A program made the position numbers and the translations under genes. 64,000 bases of DNA from Dipteris shenzhenensis (taxonomy: Eukaryota; Polypodiophyta; Polypodiopsida; Gleicheniales), in the NCBI GenBank assembly GCA_047967505.1, contig CM106540.1; one strand, written 5' to 3'. The notes under the pieces are model-generated. The model did no database searches. It was not told the DNA's origin and saw only the letters and a list, made by a program, of their open reading frames with translations. This document shows positions 37,034 through 48,900 of the stretch, one piece after another; within the stretch, counting starts at the first letter, position 1; the number at the start of each line of letters is the position of its first letter.

Positions 37034-39414
37034 CTTGCAAAGTTTGAGTCCGATCAAGTGCCAGATGTGGGCACTGGGGAGGTCAGACGGCCCATTTTCA
37101 ACTTATGCACCTTGTTGCATTAGTGAAGGAGCAAAATATGGAATGGGTCATTAGGACTTGCATGTCCATGTGTTTGATTGGGCTCAAAATTTGTAGAGGT
37201 CTTAAACCCTATGGTTTCCATGCTCTCAATATGTTTGATTCCCATCTGACACTGGATGTGGACATGGGGTGGTCAGAGCTCCCATTTTCACTCTATGCAC
37301 CTTGTTGGATCAGTGAAGCGGCAAAATATGGAATGGGTCATTAGGATTTGCATGTCCATGTGTCTGATTGGGCTCAAAATATGCATACATCCTAAAACCT
37401 ATGGTTTCCATGCTCTTTCAAAGTTTGAGTCCCATCTGACAACGAATGTGGGCACGGGGAGGTCATAGGGGCCATTTTCACCCTATGCACCTCGTTGCAT
37501 TAGTGAAGGTACAAAATATGGAGTGGGTAATTAGGATTTGCATGTCCATGTGTCTGATTGCTCAAAATTTTGAGAGGTCTTAAACCCTATGGTTTCCATG
37601 CTCTTGCAAATTGCAACTCACATACAATACCAAATGTGGGCACGGGGATGTAAGAGCACCCATTTTCACCCTATGCACCTTGTTGCATCAATGATGGAGC
37701 AAAATATGGAATGGGTCATTAGGATTTGCATGTCATGTGTCCAATTCGGCTCACAATTCTCACAGGTCCTAAACCCTATGGATCCATGCTCTTGCAAGGT
37801 TTTAGTCCCATCCAACAATGAATGTGGGAATAGGGCATTGAGAGGGCCCATTTTCACCCTATGCACCTCGTTGCATCCTTGAAGGAGCAAAATATGGAAT
37901 GAGTCATTAGGATTTACATGTCCATGTGTCTGATTGGTTTCAAAATTTGTAGAGGTCTTAAAACGTATGGTTTCCATGATCTTGCAAACTGTGAGTCCCA
38001 TCCGACACCAGATGTGGGAACAGGGATCTCAGAGGGCCCATTTTTAGCCTATGCACCTCGTTGCATCATTGAAGGAGCAAAATATGGAATGGGTCATTAG
38101 GATTTGCATGTCCATGTGTCCTATTGCGCTCAAAATTTTCACACATCTGAAACCTATGGTATCCATTCTCTTGGAAAGTTTGATTCCCATTTGACACCGA
38201 ATGTGGGGATGGGGAGGTCAGAGGGGATATTTTCACCCTATGTACCTCGTTGCATTAGTGAAAGAGCAAAATATGAAATGGGTCATTAGGATTCTCATGT
38301 CCATGTAATAAATTGGGCTCACAATCTGTATAGCTCCTAAACCATATGGTTTCCATGCTCTTGCAAAATTTGAGTCCCATCAAGTGTCGGATGTCGGCAC
38401 GGGGAGGTTAGAGGGACCATTTTTCACACTATGCACCTCGTTGCATCACTGAAGGAGTAACATATGGAATGGGTCATTAGAATTTGCATGTCTGTGTGTT
38501 TGATTGGGCTCACAATTTGCACTGGTCCTAATCCCTATGGTTTCCATACTCTTGCAAAGTTTGAGTGACATCCGACACCACCAGTGGGCACAAGGAGGTC
38601 AGAGGGACCATTTTCACCCTATGCACCTCGTTGCATCAGTGAAGGAGCAAAATATGGAATGGGTCGTAGGATTTGCATGTCCATGTGTCTGATTGGGCAC
38701 AAAATTTGCACAGGTCCTAAACCCAATGGTCTCCATGCAATCCAAAAGTTTGAGTCCCATTCGATGTCGTATTTGGCACGGGGATGTTAGAGGCTCCATT
38801 TTCACCCTATGCACCTCATTGCATCAGTGGAGCAAAATATGGAATGGGTCACTCGGATTTTCATGTACATGTGTACTATTGGGATAGAATTTGCAAAGTT
38901 CCTAAACAACTATGGTTTTCATGCTCTCCCAAAGTTTGAGTCCCATCTGGTGTCAGATGTGGGCATGGGGATGTCAGAGGGCCCATTTTCACCCTATGCA
39001 CCTCATTGCATCAATGAAGGAGCAAAATATGGAATTGGTCATTAGGATTTGCATGTCCATGTGTCTAATTGGGATCCAAATTTGCACATGTCCTAAACCA
39101 TATGGATTCCATGCTCTTGCAAAGTTTGAGTCCCATCCAGTGTCAGATGTGGGTGCGGGGAGGTTAGAGGGCCCATTTTCATGCTATGCACCTTGTTGCA
39201 TCAATGAAGGAGAAAAATATGGAATGGGTCATTAGGATTTGCACGTCCATGTGTTGGATTGGGTTCAAAATTTGCACATGTCCTAAAACCTATGGTTTCC
39301 ATACTCTTGCAAAGTTTGAGTCCCATCTGACACTGGATGTGGGCATGGGGAAGTCAGATATCCCATTTTCAACCTATGTACCTCGTTGCATTAGTAAAGG
39401 TCCAAAATATGGAA

Positions 39415-39584
39415 TGAGAGTGCTCTCAACGGAAGTGGAATGGAAGAGGGAGAGATAGGAACGGAGAGCCACATAGGTTTTTAGTGGGTGTAGAACACCC
39501 TAATCTTCTTTTTCATTCATTTATATATGTGTTTGAGTATTGTACATAACCGGGGTAAAGGCACAGTGACCTTTAACCCCCACA
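39415..39584 (-). mobile_element. Copia D 3' LTR
   Basis: About 170 bp, TGAGAGTGCTCTC...CCCCCACA on plus, next to a purine-rich sense sequence (AAGTGGGGGGT, 39585-39595). Contains a TATATAAATGA string (sense). Ends inferred from the TG/CA rule and position only. Confidence 0.6.
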
Positions 39585-39648
39585 ACCCCCCACTTAAAGG
39601 ACAATGTGCTTTTAAGGGAGAATGAGTGAGCATACTATCCTATGCCGA

Positions 39649-40534
39649 TCAATACATGACAATACTCATCTTCACTAGCATATCTGCAGGGTTATCATCT
39701 GTATGAACCTTGACAAGCTCTATGCGCTTGTCCTCAAGTACCTCCCTGATGAAATGGTACCTGACCTCAATGTGTTTGGTCTTTGCATGAAAGACTGGAT
39801 TCCTACTAGCTGAATAGCACTCATGGAATCACTATGCAATGTTAGTACACCTGTATGAATCCCCAAATCTCCCACTAGCCGATGAAGCCATACAACCTCC
39901 TTGCAACCCTCTGTGGCTGCAACATACTCAGCCTCTGTGGAAGACAAAGCAACACACTTCTGTATGCGAGACATCCACGACACACCACCACCCACAAAGG
40001 TGAACATATAACCAGAAGTGGATCTCCTACTATCCACATGCCCTGCATAGTCTGAATCTGTGTACCCAAGTACACGCATGTCTCCTGTACCAAAGTAGAT
40101 GCACATCTCCTTGGTACCCTTCATGTACCTCAAGATGCACTTAACTGCCTCCCAATGCCTCTTTCCTAGATTAGCCATATACCGGCTAACAACTCCCACT
40201 ACAAATGCAATGTCTGGTCTAGTAGCTATCATAGCATACATAAGACTCCCAACTACTGATGCATAAGGAACCTTGGCCATCATGGCCCTCTCCTCATCTA
40301 ATTTGGGACTATCTATATGACTCAGTTTCACATATGGAGGAAATGGAGTACTCAATGCCTTCCCCCCCTCCATATTGAAATGCTGCAATACTTTTTACTC
40401 CTTTTGTGAAAGCCCAAGGAGTTTCCTACTCTGATCACGCGTGATGCACATACCAAGAATATGACATGCAAGTCCCAAATCCTTCATATCAAAGGCCTCA
40501 TGCAACTTGGCCTTTAATGCATCTAGCTCATAAG
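39649..40534 (-). pseudogene. Copia D RT C-terminus and RNase H
   Basis: Starts inside the RT connection region (YELDALKAKLHEAFDMKDLG, 40490-40534). A short deletion at about 40395 shifts the frame. From FNMEGGKALSTP it reads cleanly to RNase H with TDSDYAG, STSGYMF, LSSTEAEYVAA and HSDSMSAIQL, then a small indel near 39815, and continues as HAKTKHIEV to the natural stop at 39649. RNase H acidic residues are kept. Closest relative here is F (60028-64000), with near-identical stretches such as DEERAMMAKVPYASVVGSLM. Confidence 0.85.
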
Positions 40535-43500
40535 GTCCGATTGGGCTCCAAAATTTGCACAGGTGCTAAACCCAAAGGTTTCCATGCAATCAAAAAGTTT
40601 GAGATCCATCCGGTGTCACATGTGGGCAAGGGGATGAAAGAGGCCCCATTTTCACCCTATGCACATCATTGCATCAGTGAAGCAGCAAAATATGGAATGG
40701 GCCACTAGGATTTTCATGTCCATGTCTCCAATTGGGCTCAAAATATGCACAGGTTTGAAACCCTATGGTTTCCATTCTCTTCCAAACTTTGAGTCCCATG
40801 TGACACTAGGTGTGGGCATGGGGAGATCAGAGGGCCCATTTTCACCATACGCACCTCGTTCCATCAGTGAAGGAGCAAAATATGGAATGGGTCATTAGGA
40901 TTTGCATGTCCATGTGTCCGATTGTGCTCATAGTTTTTAGAGGTCCTAAACCATATGGTTTCCATGCTCCTCCAAAGTTTGAGTCCCATCCCAAACCGGC
41001 TGTGGGCATGGGGAGGAGGTCAGAGGGCCCATGTTTACCCTATGCACCTCGTTGCATCAGTGTGTGGTTAGCCTCAAAATATGCACCACGGAATGGGTCA
41101 TTAGGATTTGCATGTCCATGTGTGTGGTTAGAGGCTCAAAATATGCACTGGTCCTAAACCATATGGTTTCCATGCTCTTGCAAATTTTGAGTCCCATTGG
41201 GTGTCAAATGTGGGACGGGGAGGTGAAAGGACCCATTTTCACCCTATGCACCTCACTGCATTAGTGACGTCATTAGGATTTGCATGTCCATGTGTCCGAT
41301 TGGGTGAAGAATTTGGACAAGTCCTACACCATATGGTCTCCATGCTCTTGCAAAGTTTGAGTCCCATCCAATAGAAGATGTGGCCATGGGGAGGTCAGAG
41401 GGCCTCCATTATCACCCTATGCATCTCGTTGCATCAGTGAAGGAGCAAAATATGGAATGGGTCATTAGGATTTGCATGTCCATGTGTCCGATGTGCTCAC
41501 AATTTGGATAAATCCTAAACCCTATGGTCTCCATGCTCTTGCAAAGTTTGAGTCCCATCTGGTGTTGGATCTGAGCACGGGGAGGTCAGAGGGCCCATTT
41601 TCACCCTATGTAGCTCGTTGCACCACTGAAGGAGTAAAATATGCAATGGGTCATTAGGATTTGCATGTCCATGTGTCGTATTGGGCTCAAACTTTTTGCA
41701 GCTCTTAGAACCTATGGTTTCCATGCTCTTGCAAAGTTTGAGTCCCAAATAACATAAGATGTGGGCATGGGGAGGTCAAAGGGCCCATTTTCATGCTATG
41801 CACCTCGTTGCATGAGTGAAGCAGCAAAATATGGAATGGATCATTAGGATTTGCATGTCCATGTGTCCGATTGGGCTCCAAATTTTAAAAAGTCCTAAAC
41901 CCTATGGTTTCCATGCTTGTGAAAATTGAATTCCATATGGCATCGGATGTGGGCATAGGGTGGTTAGAGGTCCCATTTTCACCCTATGCAGCTCGTTGCG
42001 ATAGTAAAGCAGCAAAATATGGAGTCAGTCATTATGATTTGCATGTCCATGTGTCCCATTGGGCTTAAAAATTTGCATAGGTCCTAAACCCTATGGTTTC
42101 CATTCTCTTGCAAAGTTTGAGTCCCATACGACACTAGATGTGGGCATGGGGAGGTCAGAGGGCCAATTTCCACCCTATGCACCTCATTGCATCAGTAAAG
42201 GAGCAAAATATGGAATCGGTCATTACGATTTGCATGTCCATGTGTCCGATTGGTCTCACAATTTTCATAGGTCCTAAACCCTATAGTTTCCATACTCTTG
42301 CAAAATTTGAGTCCTATCGGACACTGGATGTGGGCACGAGGATGTCAAAGGCTCCATTATCACCCTATGCACCTCGTTGCATCAGTGAAGGAGCAAAATA
42401 TGGAATGGGTCATTAGGATTTGCATGTCCATGTGTCCGATTGTGCTCACAATTTGTGTCTATGCATCTGATTGGGCTCAAAATTTGCATAGGTCTTAAAA
42501 ACTACGTTTTATATGCTTGCAAAGTTTGAGTCCCATCCAAAACCGGATGTGGGCACGGGGAGGTGAAAGGGCCCATTTCCATGCATCATTGTTGCATTAG
42601 TGAAGGAGCAAAATATGAAATGGGTCATTAGGATTTGCATGTCCATGTGTCCGATTGGGGTCATAATTTGCAGAGGTCCTAAACCCTATGGTTTCCATTC
42701 TCTTGCAATGTCTGAGTCCCATACAACACTAGATGTGGAGACAATGATGTAAGAGTGCCCATTTTCACCCTATGCACCTTGTTGCATCAATTGTGGAGCA
42801 AAATATGGAATGGGTCATTAGGATTTGCATGTCCATGTGTTCTATTGGGCTCAGAATTCGCACAAATCCTAAACCCTATGGTTTCCATGCTCTTGCAAAG
42901 TTTGAGTCCCATCCAGTGTCCTATGTGGGCATGGGGAGGTCAGAGGATCCATTTTCACCCTATGCACCTCGTTGGATCAATTAAGGAGGAAAATTTAAAA
43001 TGGGTCATTAGGATTTTCATGTCCATGTGTCTGATCGGGATAAGAATTTTTACCCTATGCACCTCGTTGCCTCATGAAGGAGCAAAATATGTAATGGGTC
43101 ATTAGGATTTGCATGTCCATGTGTCTAATTGGGCTCAAAATTTGCACAAGTCCTAAACCCTATGGTGCGAGGGCCCATTTTCACCCTATGCACCTTGTTG
43201 CATCACTGAAGTAGCCAAATATGGAATGGGTCATTAGGATTTGCATGTCCATCTATCTCATTGGGATCAAAATTTGCACAGGTCTTTAAACCTATGTTTT
43301 CCATGCTCTTCCAAAGTTTGATTCCCATCCAAAACTGGATGTGGGCACGGGGAGATCAAAGGGCCCATTTTCACCCTATGCACCTCGTTGCATCAGTGAA
43401 GGAGTGAAATACGGAATAGGTCATTAGGATTTGGATGTCTATGTGTCCGATTGGGCTCAAAACATGCATAGGTTTAAACCCTATGGTTTCCATGTTCTTG

Positions 43501-43908
43501 CAAAGTTTGAGTCCCACTGGGTGTTGGATGTGGACTCAGGAAGGTTTGAGGGCCCATTTTCATCGTATGCACATCATTGCATCAGGGAAGGCACACAATA
43601 TGGAATGGGTCATTAGGATTTGCATGTCCATGTTTCTGATTGGGCTCAAAATTTGCACAGGTCCTAAACCCTATGGTTTCCATGCGTTTGCAAAGTTTGA
43701 GTTCCATCAGACACTGGATGTGCACACGAGGAGGTTAGAGGGCCCATTTTTACCCTATGCACCTCATTGCATAAGTGAAGGAGCAAAATATGGAATCGGT
43801 CATAAAGATTTGCTTGTGCATGTGTCCAACTGGGCTCACAATTTTCACAAGTCCTAAACCCTATGGTTTCCATGCTCTTGCAAAGTTTGACTGGATGTGG
43901 GCATGGGG

Positions 43909-44071
43909 CTACATCTGCATGAGCAAGCTTTGTTATTTTGAAATCAAGCTTCTCCATATAGTCCTGAATTAAACGTTCCAACTGGGTAACCCTTTGGTCC
44001 CATACTTCAGTTGAGACTTCCATCTGCCATCTTGACTATATATGCATCATTAGATGGGCTAGTCTTGAATT
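43909..44071 (-). pseudogene. Gypsy protease fragment (short copy, duplicate)
   Basis: Duplicate of 35007-35169. One visible change, AAACGTTCC in place of AAAAGTTCC, alters one residue (ELL versus ERL). Confidence 0.5.
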
Positions 44072-44929
44072 TCACCCTATGCACCTCGTTGGATCAATTA
44101 AGGAGGAAAATATAAAATGGGTCATTAGGATTTGCATGTCCATGTGTCTGATTGGGGTCAAAATTTGCACAGGTCCTAAACCCAATGGTTTGAGGGCCCA
44201 TTTTCACCCTATGCACCTCATTGCATCACTGAAGTAGCCAAATATGAATGGGTCATTAGGATTTGCATGTCCATCTGTCTCATTGGGCTCAAAATTTGCA
44301 CGTCTTGAAAACCTATGTTTTCCATGCTCTTCCAAAGTTTGATTCCCATCCAAAACTAGATGTGGGCACGGGGAGGTCAAAGGGCCCATTTTCACCCTAT
44401 GCACCTCGTTGCATCAGTGAAGGAGCAAAATATGGAATGGGTCATTAGGATTTGCATGTCCATGTGTCTGATTGGGCTCAAAACTTGCACAGGTCTAAAC
44501 CCTATGGTTTCCATGTTCTTGTAAAGTTTGAGTCCCATTGGGTGTTGGATGTGGGCTCAGGGAGGTCTGATTGCCCATTTTCATCGTATGCACATCGTTG
44601 CATCAGGGAAGGTGCACAATATGGAATGGGTCATTAGGATTTGCATGTCCATGTTTCCAATTGGGCTCAAAATTTGCACAGGTCCTAAACCCTATGGTTT
44701 CCATGCATTTGCAAAGTTTGAGTTCCATCAAACACTGGATGTGTGCACGGGGAGGGTAGAGGACCCATTTTTGCCCTACGCACCTCATTGCATTAGTGAA
44801 GGAGCAAAATATGGAATCGGTCATAACGATTTGCTTGTGCATGTGTCCGATTGGGCTCACAATTTTCACAAGTCCTAAACCCTATGGTTTCCATGCTCTT
44901 GCAAAGTTTGATTGCATGTGGGCATGGGG

Positions 44930-45212
44930 CTACATCTGCATGAGCAAGCTTTGTTAATTTGAAATCAAGCTTCTTCGTATAGTCCTGAATTAAACGTTCC
45001 AACTGGGTAACCCTTTGGTCCCATACTTTAGTTGAAACTTCCATCTTCCATCTTGACTGTATATGCATAGTCAGATGGGCTAGTCTTGAATTTCAACGTC
45101 TTTACAAGCTTGGAGTTAATTACATTGTGCCTTGACACTAAGTCAAACAAAACAATAGTCATGATTGGCTACTTGGCCCTTCATCTTAATTAACTCTATA
45201 TCGTTAAAGGTT
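44930..45212 (-). pseudogene. Gypsy protease fragment (long copy, duplicate)
   Basis: Duplicate of 36028-36310 with the same two frameshifts and the same loss of Ser-Gly after the catalytic Asp, so the decay predates the duplication. Confidence 0.6.
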
Positions 45213-45968
45213 GTATACCCCGTTGCTACGAGCTTTGATAGATATTATCAAGTGCACTGTTTACTAGCTTAGCAAGAGAGAGAGAGAGATGTATTCAATG
45301 TCACCAAAAACATTTTTCCCAAGTAAAAGCAATGCTAAAGATCCAATTTGAAAATTTCTTTAAAAGCATTCAAATATTGAGCTTTAGCTAAACTTTTATT
45401 CCTTGAAATTAAAGGCACCCTGAGATCCCAACCTTGAGACCCAACGGAGTGGGTCTCTTATCCGACATAGACAGGTCATGATACTCGTCTCTAGAAAGGA
45501 GAAGTTTACTGAACCTATCGTATGGCAGTGATTTGGAGGCTTAGAAAGAGAGTATAAAGGTTCAGAGAGAGAGGAGGTAGGTACTGCAAGAGGGGGCAGA
45601 GTGAGCCACATGCTGCACATAGACTGCTCGTGGCCCATTTGATGCATGTCACGCCGAGGGCAGACTAGTGGGGACAAACTACCATGCATTTATTATCTAA
45701 TCTCTACAACATGGGCTTTGGGGAGGAATCTCAACTATTTGTTTATGCATTGTTAAGGACTGCCCAAGCTGAGAATGCAATCAATATTGGCCCTAATTTA
45801 ACTAGCCTTTGAACTTAGAAAATCTACTAATATCTTCTTTTCTTTTGAAGACCATGTAGAGTAGATAATGTACATCAAATGGTAAATTAAACATTTATTG
45901 TTAAACTAGATGCACCAAACCCTGGAACGCCACGTGTAGGTCCGAAACACGTTCTTAGAAAGCTGAGA
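45213..45968. other. Non-satellite block, duplicate of 36311-37033
   Basis: Nearly identical to its partner up to 45770. After that it carries extra sequence (GAGAATGCAATCAATATTGG onward, about 35 bases) and about 10 percent divergence. Confidence 0.6.
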
Positions 45969-48900
45969 CTTGCAAAGTTTGAGTCCCATCGAGTGTCCGC
46001 CGATGTGGGCATGGGGGAGGTCGAATGGCCCATTTTCAGCTTATGCACCTCATTGCATTAGTGAAGGAGCAAAATATCGAATGGGTCATTAGGATTTGCA
46101 TGTCCATGTGTCCAATCAGTGGGCTCAAAATTTGCACAGGTCTTAAACCCTATGGTTTCCATGCTCTCGGTATGTTTGATTCCCATCTTACACCGGATGT
46201 GGACATGGGGTGGTCAGACCTCCCATTTTCACTCTATGCACCTCGTTGGATCAGTGAAGCAGCAAAATATGGAATGGGTCATTAGGATTTACATGTCCAT
46301 CTGTCCAATCGGGCTCAAAATATGCACACGTCCTAAAACCTATGGTTTCCATGCTCTTTCAAAGTTTTTTGTCCCATCCGACAATGGATGTGGGCATGGG
46401 GAGGTCATAGGGGGCATTTTCACCCTATGCACCTCGTTGCATCAGTGAAGCTACAAAATATGGAATGGGTAATTAGGATTTGCATGTCCATGTGTTTGAT
46501 TGGGCTCAAAATTTTTATAGGTCTTAAAACCTATGGTTTCCATGATCTTGCAAAGTTCGACTCCCATACAACATCGAATGTGGGCACAGGGATGTAAGAG
46601 TTCCCATTTTCACCCTATGCACCTTGTTGCATCAATAATGGAGCAAAATATGGAATGGGTCATTAGGATTTGCATGTCCATGTGTCCGATTCAGCTCACA
46701 ATTCTCATAGGTCCTAAACCCTATGGATCCATGCTCTTACAAAGTTTGAGTCCCATCCGACAACGAATGTGGGAATGGGGTGTTGAGAGGGCCCATTTTG
46801 ACCCTACGCATCTTGTTGCATCTTTGAAGCAGCAAAATATGGAATGGGTCATTAGGATTTACATGTCCATGTGTCTGATTGGTTTCCAAATTTGTAGAGG
46901 TCTTAAAACGTATGGTTTCCATGATTTTGCAAATTTTGAGTCCCATCCGACATAGATGTGGGTAGGGGGAAGTCAAAGGGCCCATTTTCAGCCTATGCAC
47001 ATTGTTGCATCAGTGAAGGAGCAAAATATGGAATGGGTCATTAGGATTTGCATGTCCATGTGTCCTATTGGGCTCAAAATTTTCACACATCCTAAACCTA
47101 TGGTTTCCATTTTATTGGAAAGTATGATTCCCATTTGACACCAGATGTGGGGATGGGGAGATCGGAGGGGTCATTTTCACCATATGCACCTCGTTGCATT
47201 AATAAAAGCGCAAATTATGGAATGGGTCATTACGATTTGCATGTCCATGTGTCAAATTGGGCTCACAATCTGTACAGGTCCTAAACCATATGGTTTCCAT
47301 GCTCTTACAAAATTTGAGTCCCATTCGATGTCGGATGTGGGAACGGGGAGGTCAAAGGGCCCCTTTTTTACACTATGCACCTTGTTGCATCACTGAAGGA
47401 GCAAAATATGGAATGGGTCATTAGAATTTGCATGTCTCTGTGTTCGATTGGGCTCAGTATTTGCACTGGTCATAATCCCTATGGTTTCCATGCTCTTGCA
47501 AAGTTTGAGTGACATTCGACATCGGGAGTGGGCACGGGAGGTCAGAGGCACCTAGGCACCTCGTTGCATCAATGAAGGAGCGAAATTTGGAATGGGTCAT
47601 AGGATTTGCATGTCCATGTGTCTGATTGGGCATAGAATTTGCAAAGGTCCTAACCATGCAATTCAAAAGTTTGAGTCCCATTCTGTCATATGTGGCACGG
47701 GGATGTTAGAGTCTCCATTTTCACCCTATGCACCTCGTTGCATTAGTGAAGGAGCAAAATATGAAATGCGTCACTAGGATTTTCATGTACATGTGTACTA
47801 TTGGGATAAGAATTTGCAGTTCCTAAACAACTATGACCGTTTCCATGCTCTCCCAAAGTTTGAGTCCCATTCGGTGTTGGTGGATGTGGGCACGGGGAGG
47901 CCAGAGGGCCCATTTTCGCCCTATGTACCTCATTGCATCAGTGAAGCAGTAAAATATGGAATAGGTCATTAGGATTTGCATGTCCATGTGTCCGATTGGG
48001 TTTCAAATTTGCACAGGTCCTAAACCATATGGACTCCATGTTCTTGCAAAGTTTGAGTTGCATCCGGTGTCGGATGTGGGCAAGAGGAGGTTAGAGGGCC
48101 CATTTTCACACTATGCACCTCGTTGCATCAGTGAAGGAGCAAAATATGGAATGGGTAATTAGGATTTTCACGTCCATGTGTCGGACTGGGCTAACAATTT
48201 GCATATGTCCTAAAACCTATGGTTTCCATACTCTTGCAAGTTTGAGTCCCATCCAATACTGGATGATGGGATGGGGAAGTCAAACATCCCATTTTCAAGC
48301 TATGCATCTCGTTGCATTAGTAAAGGTCCAAAATATGGAATGGGACATTAGGATTTGCATGTCCATGTGTCTGATTGGGCTCAAAATTTGCACAAGTACT
48401 AAACCATATGGTTTCCATGTTCTAGCAAAGTTTGAGTCCCATCTGGTGTTGTTTGTGGGCTCCTGGAGGTTAATGAAGGTGTAAATTAAGAAAGGGGTCT
48501 TTAGGATTTGCATGTCCATAATTCTGATTGGGCTCAAAATTTGCACATGTCCTAAACCCTATGGTTTTGCATGCTTTTGCAAAGTTTGAGTCCCATCCGA
48601 CACCGTATGTACACACGGGGAGGTTAGAGGGCCCATTTTCACCCTATGCACCTCGTTGCATCAAAGAAGCAAAATATGGAATCAGTCATTAGGATTTGCA
48701 TGTCCCTGTGTCTGATTGGGCTCAAAATCCGCACACATCTTAAAACCTATGTTTTCCATGCTCTTTCCAAATTTGAGTCCCATACAAAATTGGATGTGGG
48801 CAGGGGGAGGTCAGAGGTCCCATTTTTACCCTATGCACCTCATTGCATCAAGGAGATGGAGTAAAATTTGAGTCTAATCTGGTGTCTAATGTGGTCATGG

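Larger units (their letters stand above)
28485..39414 (+). repeat. 190-bp satellite, forward, with embedded foreign blocks
   Basis: Continuation of the array interrupted by A2, running to element D. It is not pure: Gypsy-protease-containing blocks lie at 35007-35169 and 36028-37033, and several monomers are partial (near 33061, 34145 and 34265). Long-range similarity shows higher-order units of about 1.0-1.1 kb (34055-35169 versus 35170-36192) and about 8.9 kb (versus 41969 onward). Confidence 0.9.
39415..40534 (-). mobile_element. Copia D, 5'-truncated
   Basis: 3' end of a Copia element of the F family: RT C-terminus, RNase H, polypurine tract and a short LTR, reading leftwards. It is cut at about 40534 by satellite. 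The LTR meets satellite at GGAA|TGAGAG. Its 8.9-kb counterpart near 48330 has no insertion, so D arrived after that duplication, or was lost from the other copy. Confidence 0.8.
41969..45770 (+). repeat. Segmental duplication, copy 2
   Basis: Near-identical partner of 33067-36870 at an offset of 8,902 bases (8,900 after a 2-bp deletion near 45710). Confidence 0.92.
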
